A stretch of DNA of 64,000 nt from Hyaloperonospora brassicae (Eukaryota; Oomycota; Peronosporomycetes; Peronosporales; Peronosporaceae). The stretch covers positions 1,612,001 through 1,676,000 of the forward strand of contig CANTFL010000086.1 in the NCBI GenBank assembly GCA_947650285.1, given 5' to 3'. Of this stretch, positions 12,618-22,552 are shown one piece after another. Position numbers and translations under genes: made by a program. The notes beneath the pieces are model-generated. The model searched no databases and was not told the origin of the DNA. It saw only the letters and a program-made list of their open reading frames with translations. How positions within the stretch are numbered: position 1 is the first letter of the stretch; each line of letters begins with the position of its first letter.

Positions 12618-12815
12618 TGGCAGAGGACTCTGGTAAGGCAAAACGTGTATTATTCCCGAGAGGGATTATCCCAGAATAAGTTAAGTATTGTGTGTGCTTC
12701 TGTTGATCTGCATACAGTGGATCATGACGCTTGTTAAGGCGTCATGAATAACTCATGGAATGTTCTGAGGACCTGGGGCCTTGGTAATAGTCCCACTGCG
12801 TGGGTTGAAGTTCCA
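12618..12815 (-). repeat. Copia-A 3' LTR
   Basis: 198 bp, paired with 26600-26797, with mostly transition differences. It contains a 7-bp inverted repeat (ATGACGC...GCGTCAT). Confidence 0.85.
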
Positions 12816-12841
12816 ACTCTCCTTCTCAAGTCAAGCAGGCC

Positions 12842-14564
12842 TCAATTGATGACCTTGAACTCTTCTCGACTCATGACATGCAGTGCACTTGTAAAGCTGT
12901 CATGCTTGATGCGGCCGAGCGGTTTGGTCAGTATGTCGGCTAGCATTTCGGGTGTGGAACAGTAGTGTACTGTGACACGCTTGGCTTGCACATTGTCACG
13001 AACAAAGTGAAATCGGATATTGATGTGTTTGCTTGCGAGGTGAGCTGACGCTGTTACCATGTTTTTGATTGCAGCTTGGCTGTCAACAATGAGTGACATC
13101 GGCTCTTTGTCAGCGGTAAGTTTCAGCTCCGATAACAGATCTTTCACCCAAAGGCATTCACTTACGCCTTTTGCGCCAGCGACATACTCAGCTTCCATTG
13201 TAGACAACGCAACGACGGACTGTTTCTTTGTGTACCACGAGATAGGTGTGCCGTTCATTGTCAGAAGGACACCGGTTGTTGACTTCGCGTCAGGTTTTGA
13301 TTCGGCCCATGAGGCGTCGCTATAAACCTTGAGACGTGGTCGTGTGTTAACTGAATTAAGTTTCTTGATGAAAATTCCGTGAGTCGAGGTACCCTTAAGG
13401 CAACGCAGGAGGAGTTTGACACAATTCCAATGTTCGATGGTAGGTGCGTGCGTCGCTCGACACATAAGGTTTACGGTCGTTTTGATATCAGGGCGGGTGC
13501 AGTTGTAGATCCACAACAGTGATCCCATAACCTTTTGATACAGTCGCTTATTGTTAAACAAGATCGAATTTTGATCGTACAACTTGTGTTTCTCTTCCAT
13601 TGGTGTCGGGCGGGTTGTGCAGTTTTCCATTTCGACCTTGTCAAGAAGAGCATCGATGTTGTGTTGTTGTTGTAGGAAGTAGCCAAATTCGGTTGTTTCC
13701 ACATTGATGCCGAGACACTTGCTAATTTTAAACCAAATTGTTGATTTCAAATTTCGTGTGAAGCTGTTGCATGACAGTGTCGGACAGGGAGTGATCTTGT
13801 GCAATGATGATCACGTTATCGACATAAAGACCAACAACTGCAGTACCAAGGGGTTCATGTTTAAAGTAGATGCATGGATCTTGGTGACTTTGTTTGAACT
13901 CGCCCTTCAGGAGAAATGTGTGAATAAGTTCGTTCCATGGTCGTCCGCTTTGTTTCAGACCGTATAAGCTTTTCAGGAATCGGTACACAGCTCCTTCATC
14001 TGGCGATCCATGCGGTGGCTTAACGTAGATAGGGCGATTGATTGGTGCACGGAGATATGCATTTGGGACGTCACCGTGGCGAACTTTGCAGCCCCATTGG
14101 GCGCCAAGCGTGTTTAGAAATCGCGTGCTTGCTAATTTTAGTACCGGGGAATATGTCTCGCTGAATTCCTCATCATATTGCTGAGTAAATCCTCTTGCTA
14201 CAAGCCGGGTCTTAAACTTATCAATCTCGCCTAGCGAGTTGTATTTAATCTTGAAGACCCATTTTGTTGACACCACCTTGGCTCCTGGTGGGGATATAGC
14301 TTCCTCACATGTACTATTTGTAAATAATTGATCGAGTTCTTTAATCATAGCTTCCTTGAGCTGTGGCCAGAAAAGACTAGCCATCGCCTCGCGAATATTT
14401 TGAGGATCTGGAACACCATCAGAAATGTGAAGTGCAGGCATAGCTGTTCCAGGGAGACTGGTGATATCAAGGAGAATGGAGACAGGCAGATTAAAATCTT
14501 TAGTAAGAATTTTTTCACCTCGATTGTGGACACCAAATACACTGTCAATTTGTCGCTTAGTCAG
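12842..14564 (-). pseudogene. Copia-A RT and RNase H
   Basis: From the Gypsy-1 edge at 14564 the minus strand reads TLTKRQIDSVFG, then a canonical copia RT: WVFKIKYN, KTRLVARGFTQQYDEEFSET, SLYGLKQSGRPWNELI and the active site LYVDNVIII, where Asn replaces the second catalytic Asp. A frameshift near 13730-13800 moves into the second open frame, which carries RNase H (LKVYSDASWAE, STMEAEYVAGA, LADILTKPLG) to a stop at 12842. The open frame listed upstream of 14564 is Gypsy-1 LTR sequence and not part of the gene. Confidence 0.85.
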
Positions 14565-14954
14565 TGTAACGGGTACACCCTTGCGTAACTTAACGCAAGG
14601 GTTTTGAGTGCCCCGACAGACGTACACGTGGCAAGCGAGGAAGCGTAGGTAGGGTAAAAGTAGAACTGTTATATTAATAAATTAAGTCTTTAAACTACTG
14701 TCTCTTCGTTTGACTTAATTCAATTATACTAATATAACTGCATGTATGGTGACGTCTCGTCACCACTCATTGCGCGCGTCTTGCGGCGATTGGTGGGTTG
14801 ATATCATCACGATATCAACCAATGAACAGACCCTTTGGTCGACCCTTCAATATCACCACTTTGGTGATATTGTTTTAAAGAATATCCATCTTTATATTCT
14901 TTATTGTCACTTTCCTTAAAGTGACAATATCATGTAACGGGCTGCCCTGTTACA
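14565..14954 (-). repeat. Gypsy-1 3' LTR
   Basis: 390 bp, with TGTAACGGG...CCCTGTTACA ends on the plus strand. It holds many perfect hairpins, for example CCCTTGCGT/ACGCAAGGG, GTTGATATC/GATATCAAC, AATATCACCA/TGGTGATATT and TTGTCACTTT/AAAGTGACAA. Confidence 0.95.
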
Positions 14955-14965
14955 TCACCCCCCTT
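14955..14965 (-). promoter_or_regulatory. Gypsy-1 polypurine tract
   Basis: The minus strand reads AAGGGGGGTGA immediately before the 3' LTR, the expected place for the plus-strand primer. Confidence 0.7.
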
Positions 14966-15084
14966 AACTGATAGTCACTGTGTGACTATCGAAAACATGG
15001 AGGCCACCCGTTGGCCACCATTGAAACTGGGAGCACTTGTTGGGTCCGTTCCATTCACTTTCCGCTTGACCTCGCATAGAAAAC

Positions 15085-16692
15085 ATGTCTATGCGAGGTG
15101 ACTCAAGACACGCACGGCCCGCTGCTGTGCAAGCCTCTGCGGCAGACGCTTCGTCGTCTGCCGCCCCTTCTTCGCCTGCAGCAACAGGTGCTGCAGGTGC
15201 ACGCGGTATCACACCGCGTGCGCACGATGACCCTGATGTAGAGGTCATCTACTCTGGCGAGTCAGACGTGTCTGACTCGGGCAATGCTCCAGAGGCGTCT
15301 CGCTCACCGGCGACGCTTCAGTATTCGCCAAGACCACTGCCGAACGAACGGACTCGTGATTTGCATCACAGTCTGTTTGGTAGTGATGATGATGATGATC
15401 AGGGTGGTGAGTTCTATTCTTCACCACCGCCGGCTCGTGCGTCTTCGCACGAGCGTGATGACGATGGCGCGAGCCGTCGTCAATCTGGGAGCCGTGGTAC
15501 CGACAAGGGTACCACTGTGAAGCGTGATGAGTTGAAGCCGTGGCGTTTGCCCTAACAACTCATCAATAGCCTGTCTCACGAGACAGGCCAACGCCATCGA
15601 ATACCCTTATTCGATGCAACCGAGCATCACGGCTTGAGTTCCAGCGCGAAGAACTTTCGCGCTGAAGAAGATTTTTATCTCGATATCTTTCTTAGACATC
15701 GATGGTACAACAGCAACCAAAAGCGTGACAAAACATCGCTTTTGGCTGCGTGGAACGCGTTCGTCCAAAACATAAAGAATTTTGGACGAGAAGGGTGGCT
15801 CAAGAAACTTGAGGCAACACGCTTCAGGTTCGAACGGCGAACGCCAACCGGTGCTAGGTACCGGTTGCATTGTTTATCGAGTGAGGCAGGCATTCCTTGC
15901 CTCACATGGAGAGATCCTTGTGCGAGTTGTGTTGACAACTCGCAGCGTGCACATAGGGATGTGTACTCCCTAAATTCTCCCTGGGGAAGGGCACACATCT
16001 CGGCTGAAATGCGTGACGCGATTGCAAACTTGCAATCCGTCTACAAGCGCCTAGGGCGCGTGTTTACCGATGGGCCACAGGACTCTACGGATGGGTCTCG
16101 TCATACTGGCGGACGAGACCTTCAACATCCATCAACAGCTGAGAGCGGGGCTCCCAGCTGTTCCAAGAGGGTGGATACCCCCGCCACTGGACGAGGTAGC
16201 TCGTCCTTGATCCTGAATCGTCACGGTGATTCAAGATACGCTCCACTAGAAAGCGTTGATCACCGTGAGCATCCACCAAAGGATGTGGTGGAGGAGGAAA
16301 GACCTCCTCCAGATGATTCTGTTCACCATCTCGACCCTTACGAGATGGATCGCGCAATCGATGAATTGCGCGATGACTTGAAGCACGAGCGCGACCGGCG
16401 CTACGCTTTGACCGATACCGTGCGGAAGAACCGCAAGGATCACGAGGCTGATCGGGCGAGGGATCGCGCCGATTATGCCACGGCGCAGCTTCAGGTCGAG
16501 CGGGATGTCCGCTCCCTATTCGGCGAGTTGGCGACAGCTCGCGGGGAAATATCTCGGTTGAATACCGAGGTATCATATCTGCGCGACCAGACGGATCGTC
16601 TGGAGCGCGAACGCAAGAACTTGATGGATGTTCTTGAACGTGGGGGCTATCTTCATCGGAAGAAGAAGGCTCGTACTGACAGTACGGCCTAA
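15085..16692 (+). CDS. Antisense ORF of Gypsy-1 (one internal stop)
   Basis: On the strand opposite gag-pol, a single frame stays open from ATG 15085 to a stop at 16692, except for a TAA at 15553-15555 (codon 157). It starts 131 nt inside the 3' LTR and overlaps the last 608 nt of pol, opposite the chromodomain and its upstream linker. The predicted 530-residue product has a Ser/Ala-rich N terminus, an acidic stretch ([11 protein letters not shown]), a middle part with aromatic and basic residues (about 190-330), and a C-terminal strong coiled coil (about 420-520; [16 protein letters not shown]) ending in a Lys/Arg patch. I recognise no family. It could be expressed from antisense transcription out of the LTR, or be a by-product of the inverted-repeat texture. 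Gypsy-2 has an ORF in the same position. Confidence 0.5.
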
Positions 16693-19600
16693 GCCTCCCC
16701 ACGTAAAACGTAGGATGCGTGCGCATCCTACGTGGCAATTCGAGTGTGTATGCATTGCCCTTGCGATGCAACACTCGAAATGGCCCAATGTATTTCGGCA
16801 GTAGTTTACTACTGCCGACACTAGTGACTGCATGTCCAGGTAGGTTTACCGTAGACAGTAGTACTAGGTCGTTAACCTTAAATGAAAGAACATTCGCTCT
16901 TCCATTCTTGTCTGCGTTCCGTTTCTGACGGTCCACCGCATTTGCGATGGAGTCCTGAACGAAACGGACTACCGCTTCTCGAGTCAGCAGGAAGTTCTCT
17001 GCTGACTCGTTGTTTTGTCTGGCAGTGCGCTTCGTGCGCACTGCTAAGAGATTACTCTCTTCTTCAGCGAGGTTGTCTTCTTCCTCGCTGACATAATCGT
17101 TGGCGATGCTGAATATACTAGCATCGTCATCATCATCCGAATCAATAATAGCGTCTTCGCTATTATTGAGATGATCTTCTTCATAGATGTCGACTTGATC
17201 GACATCGGCATCATACGTAACGACGTTTGCGTCGACACATGATGAGCAAGAGCCAAAACGGTTTTTGCTCGAGCGAGTCCCTCCCCCTTATCCAAGAGTT
17301 ACACTCTATAAGGGTGGGCACTCGTGGATGGCGTAGGCCATTCACGTAAAACGGTGTGTGCTGTGTTGAAGCATGCACCGAATTATTGATGGCGAATTCC
17401 ACCATGGGTAGGAATTCGCTCCAACTCGGAAACGAGTGGACATATCCTCGAAGAATCTCTTCGAGGACACGGTTCGCACGTTCCGTCTGACCATCTGTTT
17501 CTGGATGGTCAGAAGTGGACATCTTCAATCGTGTTCCGAGAGAACGGAACACGGATTGCCAAAAGTCCGCCGTGAACCGAGGGTCACGGTCGGATACGAG
17601 TTTACGGGGTAACCCGTGGAGACTAAAGACCGTGTCTAAAAAGACACGAGCACAACCTTGAGCCTTGATTGACTCAGGAACAGCAGCAAGATGGACCATC
17701 TTGCTGAACCGGTCAAAAAACACAAGAATACCATTATTCTTGTGAGCGTCTTCGGGAAACCCGAAGACGAAGTCCATTGAAACGGACTGCCAGCACTCTG
17801 TCGGAACAGGCAGAGGCTGCAATGGCGCACGGGATGAAGGACTAGGCTTCACCCGTTGACAAACTTCGCAAGCACGTATGTACTTGCGAACAAACTGATA
17901 CTGGCAGGGCCAGTAAAAGTCACGACTTACCGTGAGGTAAGTCTTTTCCCTTCCACGATGGCCGCTTGTTGGGGCATCGTGACACTCGTACATGATGCGC
18001 AACCGCAAATCATGATGAGCGGGTACGACGACACGAGGCGTGTCGTCGGCAACAGCTGTATAGTACAGCAATCCGTTGCGTGTACTATACCGATCCGATG
18101 AGGATCGGTACAAAGCCGGTAAATCCCTCATGGATTTACTGGATGGATTCACCAGATGATCCATCAATCGCAGAAGATCCTTATCTTCCGCGTATGCCTT
18201 TCGTACGTCGTCAAGTAAACTTGACGACGGGACACTGACTGACAGTGTCGCAACAGTGGGCTTATCCTCACTGTTGGATTGTGCGTCCGGCTCGAAATCG
18301 GGCCGGCGCGAAAGAGCATCCGCGACGACATTGAGTCGTCCCGGTTTATACTCCACGGAGAAGTTATACTCCGCGAAGAAAGACAGCCACCTCGCCATTC
18401 TTTGCGAGAGGTGTGGGCTGTTTATGGCCGTGCGTAGTGACGCATGGTCCATATAGACAACAAACGGTATATCTCCGAGGAGATATACGCGAAAATTTGC
18501 CAGTGCGCACTTCATGGCAAGGAGTTCCTTGTCATGCACTGGGTCAATGCGCTCAGCTGCCTGCAGCTAAAGGGACTGATAACAGATGACGCGCTCCGCG
18601 CCATCTGCATCGAATTGCATTAACGCACAGCCGATCGCAAAATCGCTTGCGTCACAGACCACATGAAATGGTCTGTCCTGATCTGCAATCGCCAAGATCG
18701 GCGACTGCATCAAGCTTCGCTTGATACCTTCAAATGAACGCTGTCACTCAGCGCTTCATGACCACCAAACATTTTCCTTGTGTAAACAAGAAAGATGTAC
18801 CGTCATTTCGGCGTAGTTGAGAGAGTACTTGTGCAAGTACATCGCTAGTCCAAGGAACTTCCTTGGTCCCTTGACATCGACTGGCACTGGCCCGTCAGTG
18901 ATCGCCTTGATCTTTTCGGGATCAGGGCGTACGCCGTGTTTACCCACGATGCACCCAAGAAGTGGTATTTCGCTAGCCGCGAATATACACTTCTTGAGGT
19001 TGGCGTACAACTTATGCTTGCGCATAAGTTGAAGAACCTTACGGACGTGAGTTCGGTGAACTTCAACGTCCGTCTTTCCGTCCATAGCCCGGCTATGAAC
19101 GAACACATCGTCGAAGTAACTCGGTGCGAAGTCTCGCACCGGTCTCAACAGATTTGTTGCAAATCTGTTTAATGTTGCAGGGGAATTGCTCATCCCCTGT
19201 GGCATAACTAGCCACTCCCACAGCAAACCGCTGGGGGTGCTCACTGCTGTGTACGGGATGTACCGTTCACGCATCAGGATCTGATAGAATCCATCCATCA
19301 GATCGAAGGACGAGAAGATGGTTGTCTTTGACATACCATCTATGATTACGCCCTTCCTCGGTATCGGCGTCTGAGCCGGTACCGTTGCAGCATTCAACTT
19401 GTTGAATGCGTTTACTATCCGCCATCCTACTGTGGCCCTTCGCACACAGAAGGTCGAAGAGCTGTGAGGGGATGTCAATTCTCTCAAATGGCCCGCTGCT
19501 AAGCGATCGGCAAAACACTTGTCGATCGCTCATTCTTGTTCACGAGGCAGTGACCACTGTTTCATGACACGGTACTTTGAGCCCGGTTTGAGCTCGATCT

Positions 19601-20906
19601 CGTGTCGAGTGCTTTTGTCCTTAGGCAACTCGCAAGGTACGGATTCAGGGAACACATCCCTGAATTCGATCAAATCCTTATACAAAGATTTGCCTGAAGT
19701 GACTCCCAGGATTGGGACGCGTATCGCTCAATCCGAGTCTTCTCATCGAGGACACTTTCGTCCATCGATGAGCTGCTGAGAACCCGTTCGTTCTCAGCAA
19801 ATACTGTTGCCGACCGAATGTCGGTCACATACTCGTCCTCTGTGACGAGTATGCAGATCTGCTTGACTTTGCCACTACGTAGATCAAGCAAGAACCGTTT
19901 CGGTTCTAGCGTTGGCAACTGAGTTATCTCCGAAGTCAACTTCGGAGGCACAATTAGATCAAGCGTATAAGCGCCTACGCTTGATCCGTCATTAACCAAG
20001 ACGTTCAACGTCTCGGTTACTTCCTGGGAACTTCTTTACACAGGTTGCTGAGGGCCTAATCCTTCAGCAAGTGAATTTTGAGGAATTTCTTCCTCAAGTA
20101 CGTGGGGACTTATTCCCTCGACGTCTTTCGACTGTGGCTGTGCAACCACAGTCAGGGACCGATCCTCTACGGTCGACTCTCCAGTCGACCTAGGATTTTC
20201 ATGTTGCCCTTTGAAGGGAACAGGTTTTTTACTTCTAAGATGCTGCCCGCTAGGCATGCATCCATATCTTGTTCCACTCGACTTATTCGAGTGGTGGACC
20301 TTCGGCGCAGCCTGTACTTCTGTACAGTCGCCGGGAGCTTGCTCCATATTGTAGTGACCAACTACACTGTGATCTTGTGCAGTCGTGCTAACGACCGTAC
20401 CGCAAGTGAGGTCATCGCACTCACTCGCAGAACATCCACACGCTTGTGGACTCTCCAAGATGTTCATCAGATGGCCATCTGATGAACAAGCAGCAGGCAT
20501 CTTCACGGATCGATGCTACCAGCTCACTCTTGGCTCGTACTTTCTGAGCCAAGGTAATCCCAGGATGACATCAAATTTGTCATCCAGATCTAGTACGATG
20601 AAGTCATCATCGTACTGTTCGCCCTCTAACGTGTAGTGGATTCCTACTACACGTTTCTCAACGGTTATCGATGCGCCTGTTGCAAGGCGCACCGTCATCC
20701 TTGTGAGGGGGAATGTCGCGCTCAACGAACTTGAGCCTACGACCCTCTAGTGACTGACGACGAACAAAGTTGTTCGACGCCCCACAGTCTACTAGGGCAC
20801 GAAGCGACAAATCATTTGTCGCTTCCAACTTCAAGGTGATGAGCGAAACGTCATCACCAGGTGCAGAGACACACAATGGTTGTGTATCTGGAGCAACTTT
20901 CGTCAA
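16085..20906 (-). pseudogene. Gypsy-1 Pol: PR-RT-RH-IN-chromodomain
   Basis: Minus-strand pieces: protease at 20906 onward (ALVDCGASNNFVRR, Cys in place of the usual Ser after the catalytic Asp), a frameshift near 20700, protease flap/linker (VILGLPWL), and an acidic linker with stops at 20516, 20036 and 19670. RT follows (19670-18756, active site YFDD at 19118-19107), then RNase H (18755-18300; CDASDFAIG, with two TGA and one TAG interrupting the start) and integrase (to 17211; HHCC finger, DFVFGFP, SDRDPRFTADFW, DGQTERANR). A frameshift near 17250 leads to the GPY/F module (YIGPFRVLHRKGNAYTLELP) and a C-terminal chromodomain ([26 protein letters not shown]) to a stop at 16085. A chromodomain would bind methylated histone and steer integration. 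An acidic insert near 17160-17060 precedes the GPY/F module. Confidence 0.9.
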
Positions 20907-20956
20907 GAGATTTGCAAATTCTCTTGAGGTTGCTGGATCAGTAGGGCGCTCCGCCC

Positions 20957-22099
20957 CTACTGACCCCGACCATTTTTTGATGGTCCGTCTCGCTGTTGCG
21001 GCTTCGCAACAGCGCTGGACCCACGCCCATTGCCCTTTCTGGCAAAAGGTCGTCCATTTCGCTCAGTACTGTTTGGTACTGGGCGTGGAGCACTACACTC
21101 GTATGCGTAGTGCCCTAACTTCTGACAGCGATTGCACCTCTGCAATCGCTTGTTGTTTGAAGAGCGAGGTCTCTCGCTCTCAACATAGCAGAGGTACATT
21201 GGTTCTGGACCTCCGATCTCTTGTCGTCTCGGTGGACGGTAAGAGTTTGAGCTAGCATTAGCCTGTCTCATGCTAAAGTCTTCCTGTTCCGCGGCTGATA
21301 TCGCATCTTCTAGCGTATTCAGCTCAAGGCGGAACAGGTGGCTCCTGACGGGCCCTTCTGCGAGCCCTTGCATGAACACCGTAATCAACGTGTGTTCATG
21401 TACTGGGTTGGCAGTTATACTACTCGCAAGGAGTCGTATATGTTGTGCGTAAGCGTGCACATCACGCTTACCCTGCTTGAGCTTCAGGAGCTCTGAGCGA
21501 GCCCTGAACTCAGCACGTGGCGGCTCAAACGTTTTTCTGAGCCGGGACTTGAAGTCATCTAGCGACCTAAACACATTTGGGTCGCTACTCTCGAGTCCCA
21601 GGGACCAAGTTTTGGCACGCCCTGCCAAGTGGGTCTGAGCAAATGTGAGTTTCATTTGCTCATCTTCGACGCGACGAGCCCTTAGGGCTCTGTCGAGTTC
21701 GACAAACCATAGTAACAGGGAGTCCTCCGGGACTCCACTGTACTTGGAAATGTCGACTTTCATGACTTCGGGTCGACGCGCATGCGCCGTCCCGCCCACA
21801 GCAGCATGGAATTGCTGCTGTCTCAACAGCTCCGTCTGTTGAGCACCGAGTTCTCTCAACTGCTCGGCCTGTTGAGAGCCTTGCTGGTGAAGCAAGGCTA
21901 CTTTCTCCCTCTCGAGAGCAAGTTCATTCTGAATGAACTTGGCGATAGCGGCATGTTGTTGGTCTCTGTCTAGAGACTCCAACATGGTGCTGACGACGAG
22001 TTCGCCTACGGTAGAACTCATTCGTTCTACCGCACCCCATTCGATGTCACTCAAATGGGTAAACCCTTCACGCGTGGCGTGAAAGGTGTCTTCTTTCAT
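20957..22099 (-). CDS. Gypsy-1 Gag polyprotein
   Basis: 380 codons, intact. The N-terminal third is Gln/Glu/Leu-rich (about residues 50-105, LLHQQGSQQAEQLREL) and probably coiled coil. A retrotransposon gag capsid-like core follows (ISKYSGVPEDSLLLWFVEL through LKLKQGKRDVHAYAQHIRLL). Near the C terminus is one CCHC zinc knuckle (CNRCQKLGHYAYEC) followed by a basic, Gly-rich tail. Gag would form the particle and bind genomic RNA. The start is the first Met of the frame, close to the PBS. The frame ends before the protease, which is in another frame, so pol may have used frameshifting or a separate start. The coding DNA is unusually dense in perfect inverted repeats. Confidence 0.85.
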   Translation of the reverse strand: MKEDTFHATREGFTHLSDIEWGAVERMSSTVGELVVSTMLESLDRDQQHAAIAKFIQNELALEREKVALLHQQGSQQAEQLRELGAQQTELLRQQQFHAAVGGTAHARRPEVMKVDISKYSGVPEDSLLLWFVELDRALRARRVEDEQMKLTFAQTHLAGRAKTWSLGLESSDPNVFRSLDDFKSRLRKTFEPPRAEFRARSELLKLKQGKRDVHAYAQHIRLLASSITANPVHEHTLITVFMQGLAEGPVRSHLFRLELNTLEDAISAAEQEDFSMRQANASSNSYRPPRRQEIGGPEPMYLCYVESERPRSSNNKRLQRCNRCQKLGHYAYECSAPRPVPNSTERNGRPFARKGNGRGSSAVAKPQQRDGPSKNGRGQ

Positions 22100-22136
22100 C
22101 CAACATGAACATGTTGGATGATGTGGTCCTTGGAAG

Positions 22137-22154
22137 GACTACAAAGTGCTACCA
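22137..22154 (-). promoter_or_regulatory. Gypsy-1 primer-binding site
   Basis: Two bases inside the 5' LTR, the minus strand reads TGGTAGCACTTTGTAGTC. This is complementary to a tRNA 3' end GACTACAAAGTGCTACCA. I cannot name the tRNA. Gypsy-2 uses a near-identical site. Confidence 0.75.
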
Positions 22155-22156
22155 GG

Positions 22157-22547
22157 TGTAACGGGGCACACCCTTGCGTAACTTAACGCAAGGGTTTTGA
22201 TTGCCCCGACAGACGTACACGCGGCAAGCGAGGAAGCGTAGATAAGGGAAAAGTAGAACTGTTGTATTAATATAATGAAGTCTTTAAACTACTGTCTCTT
22301 CGTTTGACTTAATTCAATTATACTAATATAACTGCATGTATGGTGACGTCTCGTCACCACTCATTGCGCGCGTCTTGCGGCGATTGGTGGGTTGATATCA
22401 TCACGATATCAACCAATGAACAGATCCTTTGGTCGACCCTTCAATATCACCACTTTGGTGATATTGTTTTAAAGAATATCCATCTTTATATTCTTTATTG
22501 TCACTTTCCTTAAGTGACAATATCATGTAATGGGCTGCCCCGTTACA
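22157..22547 (-). repeat. Gypsy-1 5' LTR
   Basis: 391 bp, the partner of 14565-14954. Differences from that LTR mostly fall in loops or leave stems paired. For example a one-base A deletion shortens the TTGTCACTT stem by one pair but keeps it perfect. Confidence 0.95.
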
Positions 22548-22552
22548 GTCAG

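Larger units (their letters stand above)
14565..22547 (-). mobile_element. Gypsy-1: full-length chromovirus (Ty3/gypsy) inside Copia-A
   Basis: 7983 bp, flanked by perfect GTCAG duplications (14560-14564 and 22548-22552), with LTRs of 390 and 391 bp. The minus-strand order is PBS, gag, protease, RT, RNase H, integrase, GPY/F module and a C-terminal chromodomain, so it is a chromovirus. Gag is intact; pol has several shifts and stops. The LTRs differ at roughly a dozen positions, so the insertion is younger than Copia-A (about 6%). A long ORF runs antisense to the 3' end of pol. The whole element is a chain of short inverted repeats (see findings). Confidence 0.95.

Noticed and set aside
13728..14627. 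Copia RT ORF with a start at 14627
   Set aside because: The first 20 or so codons are Gypsy-1 LTR; the copia part starts at 14564.
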